Notes: a model not told the origin generated them from the letters alone. A DNA stretch of 64,000 nt from an uncultured Latescibacterota bacterium (GCA_951812755.1 OX638329.1:4100522-4164521); one strand, 5' to 3'; positions 1 through 7,867 are shown, counted from the first letter of the stretch. Numbers and translations are program-made.

Positions 1-370
1 CATCGCCAGCCATTTTATCCAACGTGTCCAAGCGACGAATGCTCTGCCGAATAGTTTGAAAATTCGTCAGCATGCCCCCCAACCAGCGGTTGTTGACAAA
101 AAACATATCGCAGCGTTCAGCGGCATTTACAATGATGTCTTTGGCCTGTTTCTTCGTGCCGACAAAAAGTATCGGCTGACCTGTTTCAGCAGCCTTGCGC
201 ACAGCTTGATATGCCGTTTCGATTTGCATCTGCGTCTTTTGCAAATCGACAATGTAAATACCATTGCGTTCTGTAAAAATGTACTTCTGCATCTTTGGAT
301 TCCACCGCCGGGTTTGATGCCCGAAGTGAACCCCAGATTCGAGCAGTTGCCTCATAGAAACAACAGCCAT
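1..370 (-). CDS. rpsB: 30S ribosomal protein S2 (3' part outside the window)
   Basis: Structural protein of the small ribosomal subunit. The reverse strand reads from ATG at 370: [20 protein letters not shown], then [12 protein letters not shown], a VGTKKQAKD segment and [16 protein letters not shown], all hallmark S2 motifs. About 123 residues are visible; the C-terminal half lies left of base 1. A strong ribosome binding site (GGAGGTAAC) immediately precedes the ATG. It follows rplM and rpsI on the same strand, so the three are probably co-transcribed; the rpsI-rpsB gap is 112 bases. Identity is secure. Confidence 0.96.
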   Translation of the reverse strand, partial: MAVVSMRQLLESGVHFGHQTRRWNPKMQKYIFTERNGIYIVDLQKTQMQIETAYQAVRKAAETGQPILFVGTKKQAKDIIVNAAERCDMFFVNNRWLGGMLTNFQTIRQSIRRLDTLDKMAGD

Positions 371-482
371 GTTACCTCCTGCACTTTGGGTTTGTCCTCT
401 GCATCCCTCATATTGCCGCACTGCCATCTGGCACCCGTGAAGCAATCAGGATACATGTGATATCCAGATAAGATACTCTGGT

Positions 483-878
483 CTAACGCTTGGAAAACTG
501 GAATTTTTTGCGTGCTCCGGGCTGCCCGGGTTTTTTGCGTTCCACTTTGCGCGGATCGCGCGTGAGCAACCCCGCCTGTCGCAGGGGTTTGTGATTGCCC
601 GTATTCACGCGCTGCAAACTGCGCGCAATACCCAATCGCACGGCACCGGCCTGACCGGTCAAACCGCCACCCTTTGCTTTGGCAACAATATCATAAGTCC
701 CTCGGGTCTCGGTCACATCTAAGGGCTGTTCGATAATCATCACCAATGTCTCTCGTTTGAGATAGTTGAGCGCGGAAAGCCCATTGATAATAATCGACCC
801 CGTTCCGGGAAAAAGTTTCACATGCGCTGTCGATGTTTTGCGACGCCCCGTAGCAGAACTCAGTGGTTCAACTGCCAA
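483..878 (-). CDS. rpsI: 30S ribosomal protein S9
   Basis: Small-subunit ribosomal protein whose basic C-terminal tail reaches the decoding site. The chosen start is TTG at 878, seven bases after AGGAGG, giving 131 residues, the normal S9 length; an upstream in-frame ATG at 947 would add an untypical extension overlapping rplM. Visible motifs: TGRRKTSTAHV near the N-terminus, PGTGSIIINGLS, a GGGLTGQAGAVRLGIARSL core and the final KKPGQPGARKKFQFSKR, matching the usual S9 ending. It lies 13 bases after rplM, the classic L13-S9 pair. Confidence 0.95.
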   Translation of the reverse strand: MAVEPLSSATGRRKTSTAHVKLFPGTGSIIINGLSALNYLKRETLVMIIEQPLDVTETRGTYDIVAKAKGGGLTGQAGAVRLGIARSLQRVNTGNHKPLRQAGLLTRDPRKVERKKPGQPGARKKFQFSKR

Positions 879-891
879 ACAATCACCTCCT

Positions 892-1323
892 CTATAAATC
901 AATAGGCTCAGGTGACTGAGCCTGGTGTGGGTGCTCTGGCCCGGCATAAATACGGACCTTTTTGATCATCTGTCGCCCCAACTTGTTGTGAGGCAACATG
1001 CCCCGAATCGCGTGCTCGAGTACAAACGTGGGGCGCTTTTCCAGCGCGTCTTCCAGCGTTTGCTTCTTAAGCCCGCCGGGATATCCACTATAGCTCGTAT
1101 AAACCTTTTGCTGGGCTTTGTTATTGCCCTTCACCTGAATTTTTTCGGCATTTACAATAACCACATGATCCCCTGTATCAACATGGGGAGTATAAAAAGG
1201 CTTGTGTTTGCCGCGCAAAATTCTGGCAACGCCACTGGCAAATCGCCCGAGCACCTTGCCTTCTGCATCGGCGACATACCAGGTCTGTTCAACATCATCT
1301 TTTTTGGCACTAGGTGTCATCAT
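892..1323 (-). CDS. rplM: 50S ribosomal protein L13
   Basis: Early-assembling large-subunit protein. The 143 residues include [37 protein letters not shown], a [10 protein letters not shown] segment and [20 protein letters not shown], in the expected L13 order, and the length is typical. The sequence starts with two consecutive ATG codons at 1323 and 1320. The best Shine-Dalgarno sequence (AGGAGG, complement of 1364-1369) is about 40 bases upstream, separated from the start by a potential hairpin. First gene of the rplM-rpsI-rpsB operon. Confidence 0.95.
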   Translation of the reverse strand: MMTPSAKKDDVEQTWYVADAEGKVLGRFASGVARILRGKHKPFYTPHVDTGDHVVIVNAEKIQVKGNNKAQQKVYTSYSGYPGGLKKQTLEDALEKRPTFVLEHAIRGMLPHNKLGRQMIKKVRIYAGPEHPHQAQSPEPIDL

Positions 1324-1330
1324 CGTCTCA

Positions 1331-1356
1331 ATCGCGCCGCATGGTTATGGCGCAAT
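1331..1356 (-). promoter_or_regulatory. Hairpin between Shine-Dalgarno and start of rplM
   Basis: The arms ATCGCGCC (1331-1338) and GGCGCAAT (1349-1356) form an eight-pair stem, with one G-U pair on the RNA, around a ten-base loop. It lies in the rplM leader between AGGAGG and the ATG. Folding would bring the ribosome binding site closer to the start codon, so it could aid or regulate initiation, for example by ribosomal-protein feedback. The pairing is visible; the function is inferred. Confidence 0.45.
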
Positions 1357-1405
1357 GCGCTCACCTCCTCTCCTGATTTTAGAATCTTTAAGCCTTTGAA
1401 AGTAC

Positions 1406-1426
1406 AGTATAATCCAATTTTGTCAA
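1406..1426 (-). promoter_or_regulatory. rplM: Probable promoter of rplM-rpsI-rpsB
   Basis: On the minus strand a TATACT hexamer (complement of 1406-1411) and a perfect TTGACA (complement of 1421-1426) lie close together in the gap before rplM. Their spacing is nine bases, too short for one sigma-70 site. TATACT more likely pairs with a weak -35 about 17 bases upstream (TTTCTA), placing the transcript start near 1399, downstream of the terminator at 1441-1492. Moderate to low confidence in the exact element. Confidence 0.4.
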
Positions 1427-1440
1427 GTTAGAAAGCCACA

Positions 1441-1492
1441 AAAAAGCGCCACACGTCGGGTGTCGGGTAACCGACCCATCTCCGTGCGGCGC
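1441..1492 (-). terminator. Rho-independent terminator
   Basis: On the minus strand GCGCCGCACG (complement of 1483-1492) pairs with CGTGTGGCGC (complement of 1446-1455), ten pairs with one G-U, followed directly by a U run (TTTTTT). The interior contains a second small stem, GTCGG-TTAC-CCGAC. It ends the small transcript that begins near 1690 and lies upstream of the likely rplM promoter; it could alternatively be an attenuator for the ribosomal operon if transcription reads through. Confidence 0.7.
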
Positions 1493-1631
1493 ATCGTCTG
1501 ACGGAAGTCTCTGCCTCGCGACTATCAAAAAATCGCCAATATGGCAGATAACAAACCGCTCAATGGCTGTCTTGGATTGCCAGGTGCGCTACCATTCGAG
1601 ATGCTATACCCCGCTCCTGGCAGAGGCGCAC

Positions 1632-1667
1632 CTAACGACAGCCACCTCCACTGGTCATTTCACTCAT
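1632..1667 (-). CDS. 11-residue leader-like peptide
   Basis: ATG at 1667 is placed seven bases after a strong AAAGGAGG (complement of 1675-1682) and encodes MSEMTSGGGCR before TAG. The last codons (Gly-Cys-Arg) form one arm of the outer RNA stem (1637-1643), so a translating ribosome would open that stem; this is the geometry of leader-peptide control. A longer frame from 2024 reads into it, but that is an antisense frame through the YWTD repeats and is not believable. No homologue recognised. Confidence 0.45.
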   Translation of the reverse strand: MSEMTSGGGCR

Positions 1668-1695
1668 TCGACCACCTCCTTTCTTGTGTGGTTCC

Positions 1696-1724
1696 AATAT
1701 AGCGCATGCAAGGGCGAAAGTCAA
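1696..1724 (-). promoter_or_regulatory. Sigma-70 type promoter of the small transcript
   Basis: On the minus strand TTGACT (complement of 1719-1724) is followed after exactly 17 bases by TATATT (complement of 1696-1701). Each hexamer matches the consensus at five of six positions. The predicted start near 1690 gives a 5' leader of about 22 bases before the 11-codon ORF. Confidence 0.65.
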
Positions 1725-1743
1725 CCCATGAAAAGGTGAGATA

Positions 1744-2544
1744 TTAGAAGCAGCATAAGGCAATCCCAGATGGCCGATCCAATCCCACGGTAACGAGATC
1801 TTCAACATCTGAACCATCTGTGTTCGCACATTGAATTTTAGACGTGCCATAGTTGTCATAGTCCCCCCAGTACATCTTCCTTTTGACGACATCCAGAGCA
1901 ATCCCAGATGGCCGATCCAATCCCACGGTAACGAGATCTTCAACATCTGAACCATCTGTGTTCGCACATTGAATTTTAGACACACCAGCCCCCTTATAGT
2001 TCGTCCAGTACATCTTCCCTTCACCCACGTCTAAGGCAATCCCCAATGGCAGTAATTCGGTGAAAACGAGGGTTTCGACATGAGAGCCATCCAGATCCGC
2101 TCGTTGAATTTTAGTTAAATCTGTCCAGTATATCTTACCCATGTCCAGATCCAAGACAATACCGTTGGGAATACTCATTTCGGTGAAAACGAGGGTTTCG
2201 ACATGAGAGCCATCCAGATCCGCTCGTTGTACTTTGCACCCCATGGTCTCTCCCCAGGCCGCATCTGTCCAATATATTTTTTTCTTCTTTCCATGCACGG
2301 TCATTCCACCTGGAAGATACACGTCGGTAACAACGAGGTCTTCGACATCTGAACCGTCTGTGTTTGCACGCTGAATTTTGGACGTCCCAGCGTCCGTCCA
2401 GTACATCTTCCCCTCATCCTCATCTATGGCGATACTATTTGGAATACGCAATCCAGTAGCAACGAGATCTTTGACATCTGAACCGTCTGTATTTGCACAC
2501 TGAATTTTAGAAGTTCTCAGGTCTGTCCAATACATTTTTCTCAT
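1744..2544 (-). CDS. YWTD (LDL-receptor class B) repeat protein
   Basis: 266 residues made almost entirely of about 42-46-residue repeats of the form KMYWTD..TSKIQxANTDGSDVEDL, the YWTD beta-propeller module. Such repeats form six-bladed propellers that bind protein or glycan ligands; the role here is unknown. There is no signal peptide, and the end (PSGIALCCF) breaks off inside a repeat, so the gene may be truncated at its 3' end. Two 83-bp blocks (1761-1843 and 1899-1981) are identical, as are two blocks of about 50 bp near 2055 and 2189, indicating recent duplication or homogenisation. Divergent from the XRE gene. Confidence 0.75.
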   Translation of the reverse strand: MRKMYWTDLRTSKIQCANTDGSDVKDLVATGLRIPNSIAIDEDEGKMYWTDAGTSKIQRANTDGSDVEDLVVTDVYLPGGMTVHGKKKKIYWTDAAWGETMGCKVQRADLDGSHVETLVFTEMSIPNGIVLDLDMGKIYWTDLTKIQRADLDGSHVETLVFTELLPLGIALDVGEGKMYWTNYKGAGVSKIQCANTDGSDVEDLVTVGLDRPSGIALDVVKRKMYWGDYDNYGTSKIQCANTDGSDVEDLVTVGLDRPSGIALCCF

Positions 2545-2575
2545 AGCGGCTCCAATTCAAAAATGCAAACGTGTA

Positions 2576-2593
2576 ATATGTATAAATACATAT
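2576..2593. promoter_or_regulatory. Palindrome in the divergent intergenic region
   Basis: ATATGTAT-AA-ATACATAT is a perfect eight-base inverted repeat with a two-base spacer, located between the divergently transcribed YWTD gene and XRE regulator. Position and symmetry suit an operator for a dimeric regulator, but the region is AT-rich and the palindrome may also be part of promoter elements. Confidence 0.4.
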
Positions 2594-2636
2594 TTTTAAT
2601 CGCAATATATGCCTATGAACATAAATAAACCCATAA

Positions 2637-2688
2637 AATTCCCTTATTTTTCATTTATGATTGTAACTGGACGAAAAATAAGGGAATT
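2637..2688. promoter_or_regulatory. Perfect 16-bp inverted repeat around the XRE start codon
   Basis: AATTCCCTTATTTTTC (2637-2652) and its exact reverse complement GAAAAATAAGGGAATT (2673-2688) flank a 20-base loop that contains the ATG at 2657. The right arm lies inside the coding sequence (codons for GRKIREL). It could be an operator bound by the XRE dimer, or an mRNA hairpin presenting or hiding the start codon. Confidence 0.6.
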
Positions 2689-3073
2689 ACGGCACGCAAA
2701 AAACTGGTCTCAACACGACCTCGCCAATGCGGCCAATATTGACCAGGCGACAGTATCTCGCATTGAAGCAGAGACAAAAGTGCCCCGAGCCGATACCCTG
2801 GTCGCTATTGCTACTGCTCTGGGCGTTTCGCCGGATGTCCTTTTGGGTGCGAATCCCGAAACGACTATTGTTTACCCGCGAGAGCGCGATCCCGAGTTGA
2901 GTAGTATTGTAAGCGACCGGATTAATACACTCACAATAGAACAACTCAGAGAACTGAATATTTTACTCTCTTCCGAAGACGGAAAAGCTGTGCTTTCTGC
3001 ACTACTACGCTTGCAAACAAAGGAATCACTGGAAAAAGTTCGCAGGCTTCTCGAAGTCTTAGGAGAGGAGTAA
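2657..3073 (+). CDS. XRE-family transcriptional regulator
   Basis: DNA-binding regulator, 139 residues from ATG 2657 (MIVTGRKIRELRHAKNWSQH); another in-frame ATG at 2609 would add 16 residues, and neither has a clear ribosome binding site. The helix-turn-helix spans about residues 5-60 (WSQHDLANAANIDQATVSRIE, then TLVAIATALGVSPDVLLG). The remainder is a helical tail with leucine-rich segments (LRELNILLSSEDGKAVLSALLRL) likely used for oligomerisation. Its start region carries a perfect inverted repeat, suggesting autoregulation; it may also control the divergent YWTD gene. Confidence 0.85.
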   Translation: MIVTGRKIRELRHAKNWSQHDLANAANIDQATVSRIEAETKVPRADTLVAIATALGVSPDVLLGANPETTIVYPRERDPELSSIVSDRINTLTIEQLRELNILLSSEDGKAVLSALLRLQTKESLEKVRRLLEVLGEE

Positions 3074-3100
3074 ACCACTCCCGCGGTACCTCATTCCGTA

Positions 3101-4339
3101 TTACACAGGCTCCATCGCCCTGTACGACGCCAGCACATCCTTCACATCCCGCGCCTGGGAAAAAAAAGACAACACGCGCAACAGCACACCATCCACTACT
3201 GCATCGGGACACGATGCACCACATGTCAGTGCGACATCCACAGGTTTTTTATCGGGCAACCAATTCTCGGCAATCTCCACCCCGTGCGACTTGAGACAAT
3301 AATGCCGAATTTCGCATTCTGAAATCAACTCCTCGGCATCCTTCACAAAAAACGTCGGCATGGCTTCCTCGCACAATTCCACAATATGCGACGTATTCGA
3401 AGAATTGTATCCCCCCACAACCAGAGCGATATCTGCCCCTTGCTCAATAAGTGTGTATGTCGCATTCTGATTTTCGTTGGTAGCATAACAAAGCGTATCT
3501 GATGTATCCGCAAAATGGTCTTCGATATTCTCCGCTCCGTACCGATCCATGAGTGCCTGCCGAATGATCCTGGCGATTTTATGCGTTTCAGTAGCCAACA
3601 TCGTCGTCTGATTCACCACACCGATGCGCGACAAATGGATGCTGGGGTCAAATCCCTGTGAGCACTTGTATCTAAAATACCGTTCAAAAGCACCGAGACC
3701 GCGTTTGCCCCGAATAATATTTGCTAAAATACGCGCCTCTTTCAAATTCAATACGGCTACGACCTCTGCATTTTGAACCGCGTGTGAAAAAGTTGCCCGC
3801 GTCTCTTCGTGTATGGTCTTCCCGTGAATGACGACAGTATAATCCCCATCTCCCAATTGGGCACTGCGCTTCCACACCTTTTCGACAAATGGACATGTGG
3901 TATTGTACTGATATGGGTCAATCCCCCGCCGGGCCAATTCCTCTTGCGTTCCCACAGTTGTACCAAAAGCTGGCACGACAACGATATCTTCGGGAACAAG
4001 TTCTTCCCACGGAATAAGCTGTTCGCCAGACGGCGTAAACATAAACTGCACACCGCGATCCTGCAAATCTGCGTTCACATTGGGATTGTGAATCATCTCA
4101 CTCAGAAAAAACACGCGTCGGTCCGAATGCGCTTCCAGGGTTTTATACGCAATTTCAATGGCATTCTCCACGCCAAAGCAAAACCCAAAATGCCGCGCTA
4201 AAAAAAATCGCACAGGCCCAAAATCCAGCACCGAGGGCTGCAAATCGCGCTTTTTTGGATCCGATAGTTGTCTCGCTCTTTTGACCTGCGAAATAATCGG
4301 ACTTTTGTAAAATTCTGGAATATCAAATTTTCGCGCCAT
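3101..4339 (-). CDS. ispH: 4-hydroxy-3-methylbut-2-enyl diphosphate reductase
   Basis: Last enzyme of the MEP pathway, reducing HMBPP to IPP and DMAPP with a 4Fe-4S cluster. The three cluster cysteines are visible in GFCFGVENAIEIAY, TTCPFVEKVW and CGASCPDAVVDG; substrate-binding histidines appear in HNPNVNADL and in the HGKTIHEET segment, and the VVGGYNSSNTSHI motif is present. At 412 residues it is longer than the roughly 316-residue E. coli form and resembles the extended cyanobacterial or plant-like type with an N-terminal extension. It lies 6 bases after the Gfo/Idh gene on the same strand. Confidence 0.93.
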   Translation of the reverse strand: MARKFDIPEFYKSPIISQVKRARQLSDPKKRDLQPSVLDFGPVRFFLARHFGFCFGVENAIEIAYKTLEAHSDRRVFFLSEMIHNPNVNADLQDRGVQFMFTPSGEQLIPWEELVPEDIVVVPAFGTTVGTQEELARRGIDPYQYNTTCPFVEKVWKRSAQLGDGDYTVVIHGKTIHEETRATFSHAVQNAEVVAVLNLKEARILANIIRGKRGLGAFERYFRYKCSQGFDPSIHLSRIGVVNQTTMLATETHKIARIIRQALMDRYGAENIEDHFADTSDTLCYATNENQNATYTLIEQGADIALVVGGYNSSNTSHIVELCEEAMPTFFVKDAEELISECEIRHYCLKSHGVEIAENWLPDKKPVDVALTCGASCPDAVVDGVLLRVLSFFSQARDVKDVLASYRAMEPV

Positions 4340-4345
4340 GATGTC

Positions 4346-5359
4346 TCATTCCTCAAACGGAAGCACAATTGTTTCACCCGTTTCAATGGACTGATAAGCA
4401 GCCAACGCAATCTCCACGGCTGCCCGACCATCTACACCAGAGACCGGTGGGTCCTCTCCATTGAGCACCGCTTCGCAAAACGCGCGAATCTCCTGACTCA
4501 CCGGGCTTTCGTCTTGCGATAAATCCGATGCAGCAACAGCCGTTTCATCCCCATCGTATCTCTTGTATCGCAAACCACCTTCACCGCCCCAAAACGACGG
4601 AAAGACCGCCGAGCCTTCTGCACAATCCAACCGCCCGCCATAACCGCCAATAGTACTTGCTTGACTGGAATGCAAGACACCTACCCCACCGTTTCTGAAT
4701 CGGATCGACACGAGTGCCACGTCTGGAAAATCCGTCTCCATCTGCACGAACTGCCCCCCCACCCCAGAAACCGATTCCGCATCGCCCATCACAAAACGCA
4801 TAAAATCGATTTCATGCGCATTCACTTCCATCAGTGTACCGCCACTTTTTGCTCTTGACTCTCGCCATGTTGCAGACCACACACCACCCCATCCACCGCC
4901 CAGGCGATGAACCATCAAACACAAAGGCGAACCCAAATCGCCCCCGCGAGCCAAATCGCGCACCTTGCGATGCACCGGATGAAAACGACACACCAGCCCA
5001 ATACCCAACTTAATCCCGCCTTGCTCACACGCGGCGATCATCGCATCACACCCCGCCAGCGTCGGCGACATGGGCTTCTCGCAAAACACATGCACGCCCG
5101 CCTGGGCTGCTGCTATTGTGGGATCACTGTGCAAAAACGGCGGCGTGGCAATCATGACCGCCTGCACATCCTCCCGCGCCAGCATGATGTGATAATCCAC
5201 CTCGTAATCGCAATCCATTTTCTCAGATAGTGCCTGACCTTTTTCACTATCCACATCGCTGACACAAACCACTTCCGCGCAGTCCAAATCCCGCGCACCA
5301 TTGGCCAGACTCGCGCCCATATTGCCGCATCCAATCACACCCAATCCGAGTTTTGTCAT
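4346..5359 (-). CDS. Gfo/Idh/MocA family oxidoreductase
   Basis: NAD(P)-dependent sugar or inositol dehydrogenase family. The N-terminal Rossmann motif is GVIGCGNMGASLANGA; the catalytic-region signature appears as VFCEKPMSPTLAGCDAM, with the conserved Lys in EKP. The start at 5359 (MTKLGLG) follows GGAGG with good spacing; an upstream in-frame ATG overlaps the ribosome binding site. 337 residues, typical length. A Cys-rich dinucleotide fold followed by a beta-sheet domain is implied; substrate unknown. Upstream of ispH on the same strand. Confidence 0.9.
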   Translation of the reverse strand: MTKLGLGVIGCGNMGASLANGARDLDCAEVVCVSDVDSEKGQALSEKMDCDYEVDYHIMLAREDVQAVMIATPPFLHSDPTIAAAQAGVHVFCEKPMSPTLAGCDAMIAACEQGGIKLGIGLVCRFHPVHRKVRDLARGGDLGSPLCLMVHRLGGGWGGVWSATWRESRAKSGGTLMEVNAHEIDFMRFVMGDAESVSGVGGQFVQMETDFPDVALVSIRFRNGGVGVLHSSQASTIGGYGGRLDCAEGSAVFPSFWGGEGGLRYKRYDGDETAVAASDLSQDESPVSQEIRAFCEAVLNGEDPPVSGVDGRAAVEIALAAYQSIETGETIVLPFEE

Positions 5360-5506
5360 CCATTCCTCCAAACTATATTGAATACAAAACAGGTTATACC
5401 ATATTTTGGGGAAAAAGTCAATCTCCTTTCAACCCGTTTCAAAAATCGCTTTGAAATTATCCAAAACGAAAATACCATGTCTTAATATAGAGAAAGGAGC
5501 ATCCCA

Positions 5507-6658
5507 ATGCCTGCACTCAACGCCACCATGTGGACCTATCCCTGGGATTTGCGCGACGAAGGTTATAGCGCCGTCCTCCACAAACTCCGCGAAGAAGTCA
5601 AACTCGACGCCATCAACCTGGCATCGGCTTACCACACCTTTGACATGCTGCGCCCCCATTTACCCGCCAACAACACACTCGCGGTCTCACAGGCAGCAAT
5701 TTATTTCGAGCCACAGGAATCGCTTTACGGCGCGATCAAACCACACGTCAGCCCTTTGATGCAATATGAAAACTGGTGGGGCGAAGCAGCAAAAGCCGCA
5801 TCATCCGCTGGTATAAACCTCAATTCCTGGACCGTCTTTTTTCACAACTCCTATCAGGCGCAATCCCATCCCGAATGTGCCGAAGTCCGCTGCACAGGTG
5901 ACATCAGCACATCGGCCCTCTGCCCTGCCAATCCAGACGTACGCGCCTTTGCCATCGCGCTTTCTCGCGATCTCGTTCTCAACTACGGCATCTCCCTCCT
6001 CGAATGTGAATCCCTTGCCTACTCCGGCTGGGGCCATCTGCATTACCACGCCAAACACGGTATTGATCTAAGTTCTGGCGGACGCTACCTCTTTTCACTC
6101 TGTTTCTGCGACAGTTGCAAAAAACGAGCCCTGGAAACCAATATCGACATTGCACAGCTACAAAGCGCTGTCACCGCAAAAATCCGCACGGCCTTTGAAA
6201 CCGGTCAACCCGTTCGGGAAACGATCGCAGAACTCAAACGCACAATACCCGATCTCGCAACATTTGACGCCATGCGCGAAGAAATTGTCACATCTCTCGT
6301 GCGCGAACTCAAAGCGTCCGTTGATGTTCCGCTCTCCTATATCTTGATGGGCGATTCAACAATCACGGGATCGAATCCCAAAGCCATTGCACAAATTGCT
6401 GACAGTGTAGAAATTCTTTCTTATACTGCCGATCCCCAACGCACCAGAACGCGAGTCTCTGAACTTTTACCCATCATCCAGAGTCCAGACCAACTCGTTG
6501 TCGGACTTCAAGCCTATCCCCCAGCCTCCCCCGATGCAGAAACTCTCTGTGCCAATCTTCAGGCGGCCCGAGAACAAGGCGTGACCAAATTCGCCTTTTA
6601 CAACTACGGCATCATGCCGCTCTCCGCGCTCGATTGGGTTCGCCAGGCGATCCAATAG
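5507..6658 (+). CDS. Putative TIM-barrel glycosidase-like protein
   Basis: 383 residues, no signal peptide. It starts MPALNATMWTYPWDLRDEGY, has acidic and aromatic motifs typical of sugar-active barrels (NLASAYHTFDMLRPHLP, LLECESLAYSGWGH) and a CFCDSCKKRA cluster followed by an RETIAELKR helix. The pattern resembles uncharacterised glycoside-hydrolase-like proteins of environmental bacteria in which a CxxC follows the active-site strand. No family can be named confidently. AAAGGAG precedes the ATG. The next gene begins 48 bases downstream, so both may form an operon. Confidence 0.6.
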   Translation: MPALNATMWTYPWDLRDEGYSAVLHKLREEVKLDAINLASAYHTFDMLRPHLPANNTLAVSQAAIYFEPQESLYGAIKPHVSPLMQYENWWGEAAKAASSAGINLNSWTVFFHNSYQAQSHPECAEVRCTGDISTSALCPANPDVRAFAIALSRDLVLNYGISLLECESLAYSGWGHLHYHAKHGIDLSSGGRYLFSLCFCDSCKKRALETNIDIAQLQSAVTAKIRTAFETGQPVRETIAELKRTIPDLATFDAMREEIVTSLVRELKASVDVPLSYILMGDSTITGSNPKAIAQIADSVEILSYTADPQRTRTRVSELLPIIQSPDQLVVGLQAYPPASPDAETLCANLQAAREQGVTKFAFYNYGIMPLSALDWVRQAIQ

Positions 6659-6706
6659 TTAAACACTGGCACACACACCCATCCTTTTCGAAAGGACATA
6701 CACTAT

Positions 6707-7753
6707 ATGCCCACTATTGACGCAACGCACCTTCGAACCCTGCAACGCGAACTCTACAGCGCTGCGGGATTCCCAGAAGATCAGGCTCACATCGTAGCCG
6801 ACCACCTCGTGGATGCCAACCTCTACGGGCACGATTCGCACGGTGTTATTCGCACGCCGGGCTACATTCGCGTCATCACAAGCGGCAACATCAAACCCGT
6901 GCGCGAACTCAAAATTATTCGAGAAACCCCGGTCTCAGCCGTCATTGATGCCGAGCGCACCATCGGTATTGTCGTCGCCCACAAAGCCATGCAAATGGCT
7001 ACTGACCGCGCTCTCGAACACACCATTGGTGCCATAGCTGTCCACCGATCCAGTCACATCGGTCGCCTGGGCGATTATCCACCCAAAGCGGCTGAACGCA
7101 ACTGCATTGGCCTGCTCATGCTCAATGGCGGTGGGCGATTCACCGCTCCCTTTGGCGGCACGAGCCGACGCCTACCTCCCAATCCCATAGCCTTCAGTGC
7201 CCCCACACCCAACGGACCTCCCCTCATGCTCGACATAACCACCAGCATGTCTGCCGGTGGCAAAGTCGATGTGTATCGCGCGCGCGGGCAAAAAACACCC
7301 GAAGGCTGGCTCGTAGATGCAGACGGCAATCCCGTGAATGACCCCAACCGCTTCAAAGGTAGCGACGTGGCGATGCTGCCCCTGGGCGGCCCTCAGGGCC
7401 ACAAGGGATATGGCCTGGGCATGATGATCGACGCCATCGCGGGCGGTCTCTCATGGGCGGGATGTAGTTCGGAACAACCCACGCGAGGCGGCAGTGGCTA
7501 TATCGCCATCGCCATCAAAATCGACAGCTTTATCGATCTCTCTGATTATCTCAACGAAATTGGCCGTCTCTGCGACTGGATCAAGTCCTCTCGCACCCAG
7601 CCCGATGTCGATAAAATCTATCTCCCAGGGGAAATCGAACACGACACACGCGCCAAACGCGAAGCCGAAGGTGTCTTTATCGAAGACGAAACCTGGGACA
7701 ACACAGTCGAAACAGCGAATGAACTGAGTGTGTCAATACCTGCAGTGAGATGA
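6707..7753 (+). CDS. Malate/L-lactate dehydrogenase family (Ldh2) oxidoreductase
   Basis: NAD(P)-dependent oxidoreductase of the Ldh2/ComC/ureidoglycolate dehydrogenase family, distinct from Rossmann-type LDH. Diagnostic segments: ANLYGHDSHGVIRTPGY with the catalytic His, then AAERNCIGLLMLNGGGRFTAPFGG, LPPNPIAFSAP and PLGGPQGHKGYGLGMMIDAI. 348 residues, the normal length. GAAAGGA lies upstream of the ATG. The substrate is probably a 2-hydroxy acid or sugar acid; specificity is not readable. Likely co-transcribed with the preceding TIM-barrel gene. Confidence 0.88.
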   Translation: MPTIDATHLRTLQRELYSAAGFPEDQAHIVADHLVDANLYGHDSHGVIRTPGYIRVITSGNIKPVRELKIIRETPVSAVIDAERTIGIVVAHKAMQMATDRALEHTIGAIAVHRSSHIGRLGDYPPKAAERNCIGLLMLNGGGRFTAPFGGTSRRLPPNPIAFSAPTPNGPPLMLDITTSMSAGGKVDVYRARGQKTPEGWLVDADGNPVNDPNRFKGSDVAMLPLGGPQGHKGYGLGMMIDAIAGGLSWAGCSSEQPTRGGSGYIAIAIKIDSFIDLSDYLNEIGRLCDWIKSSRTQPDVDKIYLPGEIEHDTRAKREAEGVFIEDETWDNTVETANELSVSIPAVR

Positions 7754-7787
7754 GGTGTGCAAAGCATTCTCTCTTCCCGCTAATTTC

Positions 7788-7816
7788 TTGACAACATATA
7801 GTGATTATCGTAAACT
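7788..7816 (+). promoter_or_regulatory. Sigma-70 type promoter
   Basis: TTGACA (7788-7793) and TAAACT (7811-7816) are separated by exactly 17 bases, giving a perfect -35 and a good -10. The predicted transcript starts near 7823, about 45 bases before the UVR-motif gene at 7868. Confidence 0.65.
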
Positions 7817-7867
7817 GCTTTCGAGCTTATTTTCCTCAATCAATTTATCAATGGAGGATACGCCCCG

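Larger units (their letters stand above)
1441..1690 (-). ncRNA. Candidate small structured transcript with short ORF
   Basis: A self-contained minus-strand unit: promoter at 1696-1724, an 11-codon ORF at 1632-1667 and the terminator at 1441-1492, giving a transcript near 250 nt. Between ORF and terminator are three stems: an outer seven-pair stem 1565-1571 with 1637-1643, an inner seven-pair stem 1583-1589 with 1626-1632, and a competing stem 1578-1584 with 1616-1622 that shares two bases with the inner stem and cannot coexist with it. I recognise no known RNA family. It could be a leader-peptide regulator, an sRNA or a dual-function RNA. Confidence 0.5.

Noticed and set aside
1571-1640. A tRNA-like look (CGAATGGTAGCGCACC) in the small transcript upstream of rplM
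   Set aside because: No GTTCGAATC T-loop, no seven-base anticodon loop flanked by a five-base stem, and no CCA end in the right position; the stems fit a different fold.
1632-2024. A 130-codon minus-strand frame ending in the 11-residue peptide
   Set aside because: It is antisense-frame reading through the YWTD DNA repeats (the same amino acid block repeats for that reason) and has no start signal; only the last 11 codons have a ribosome binding site.
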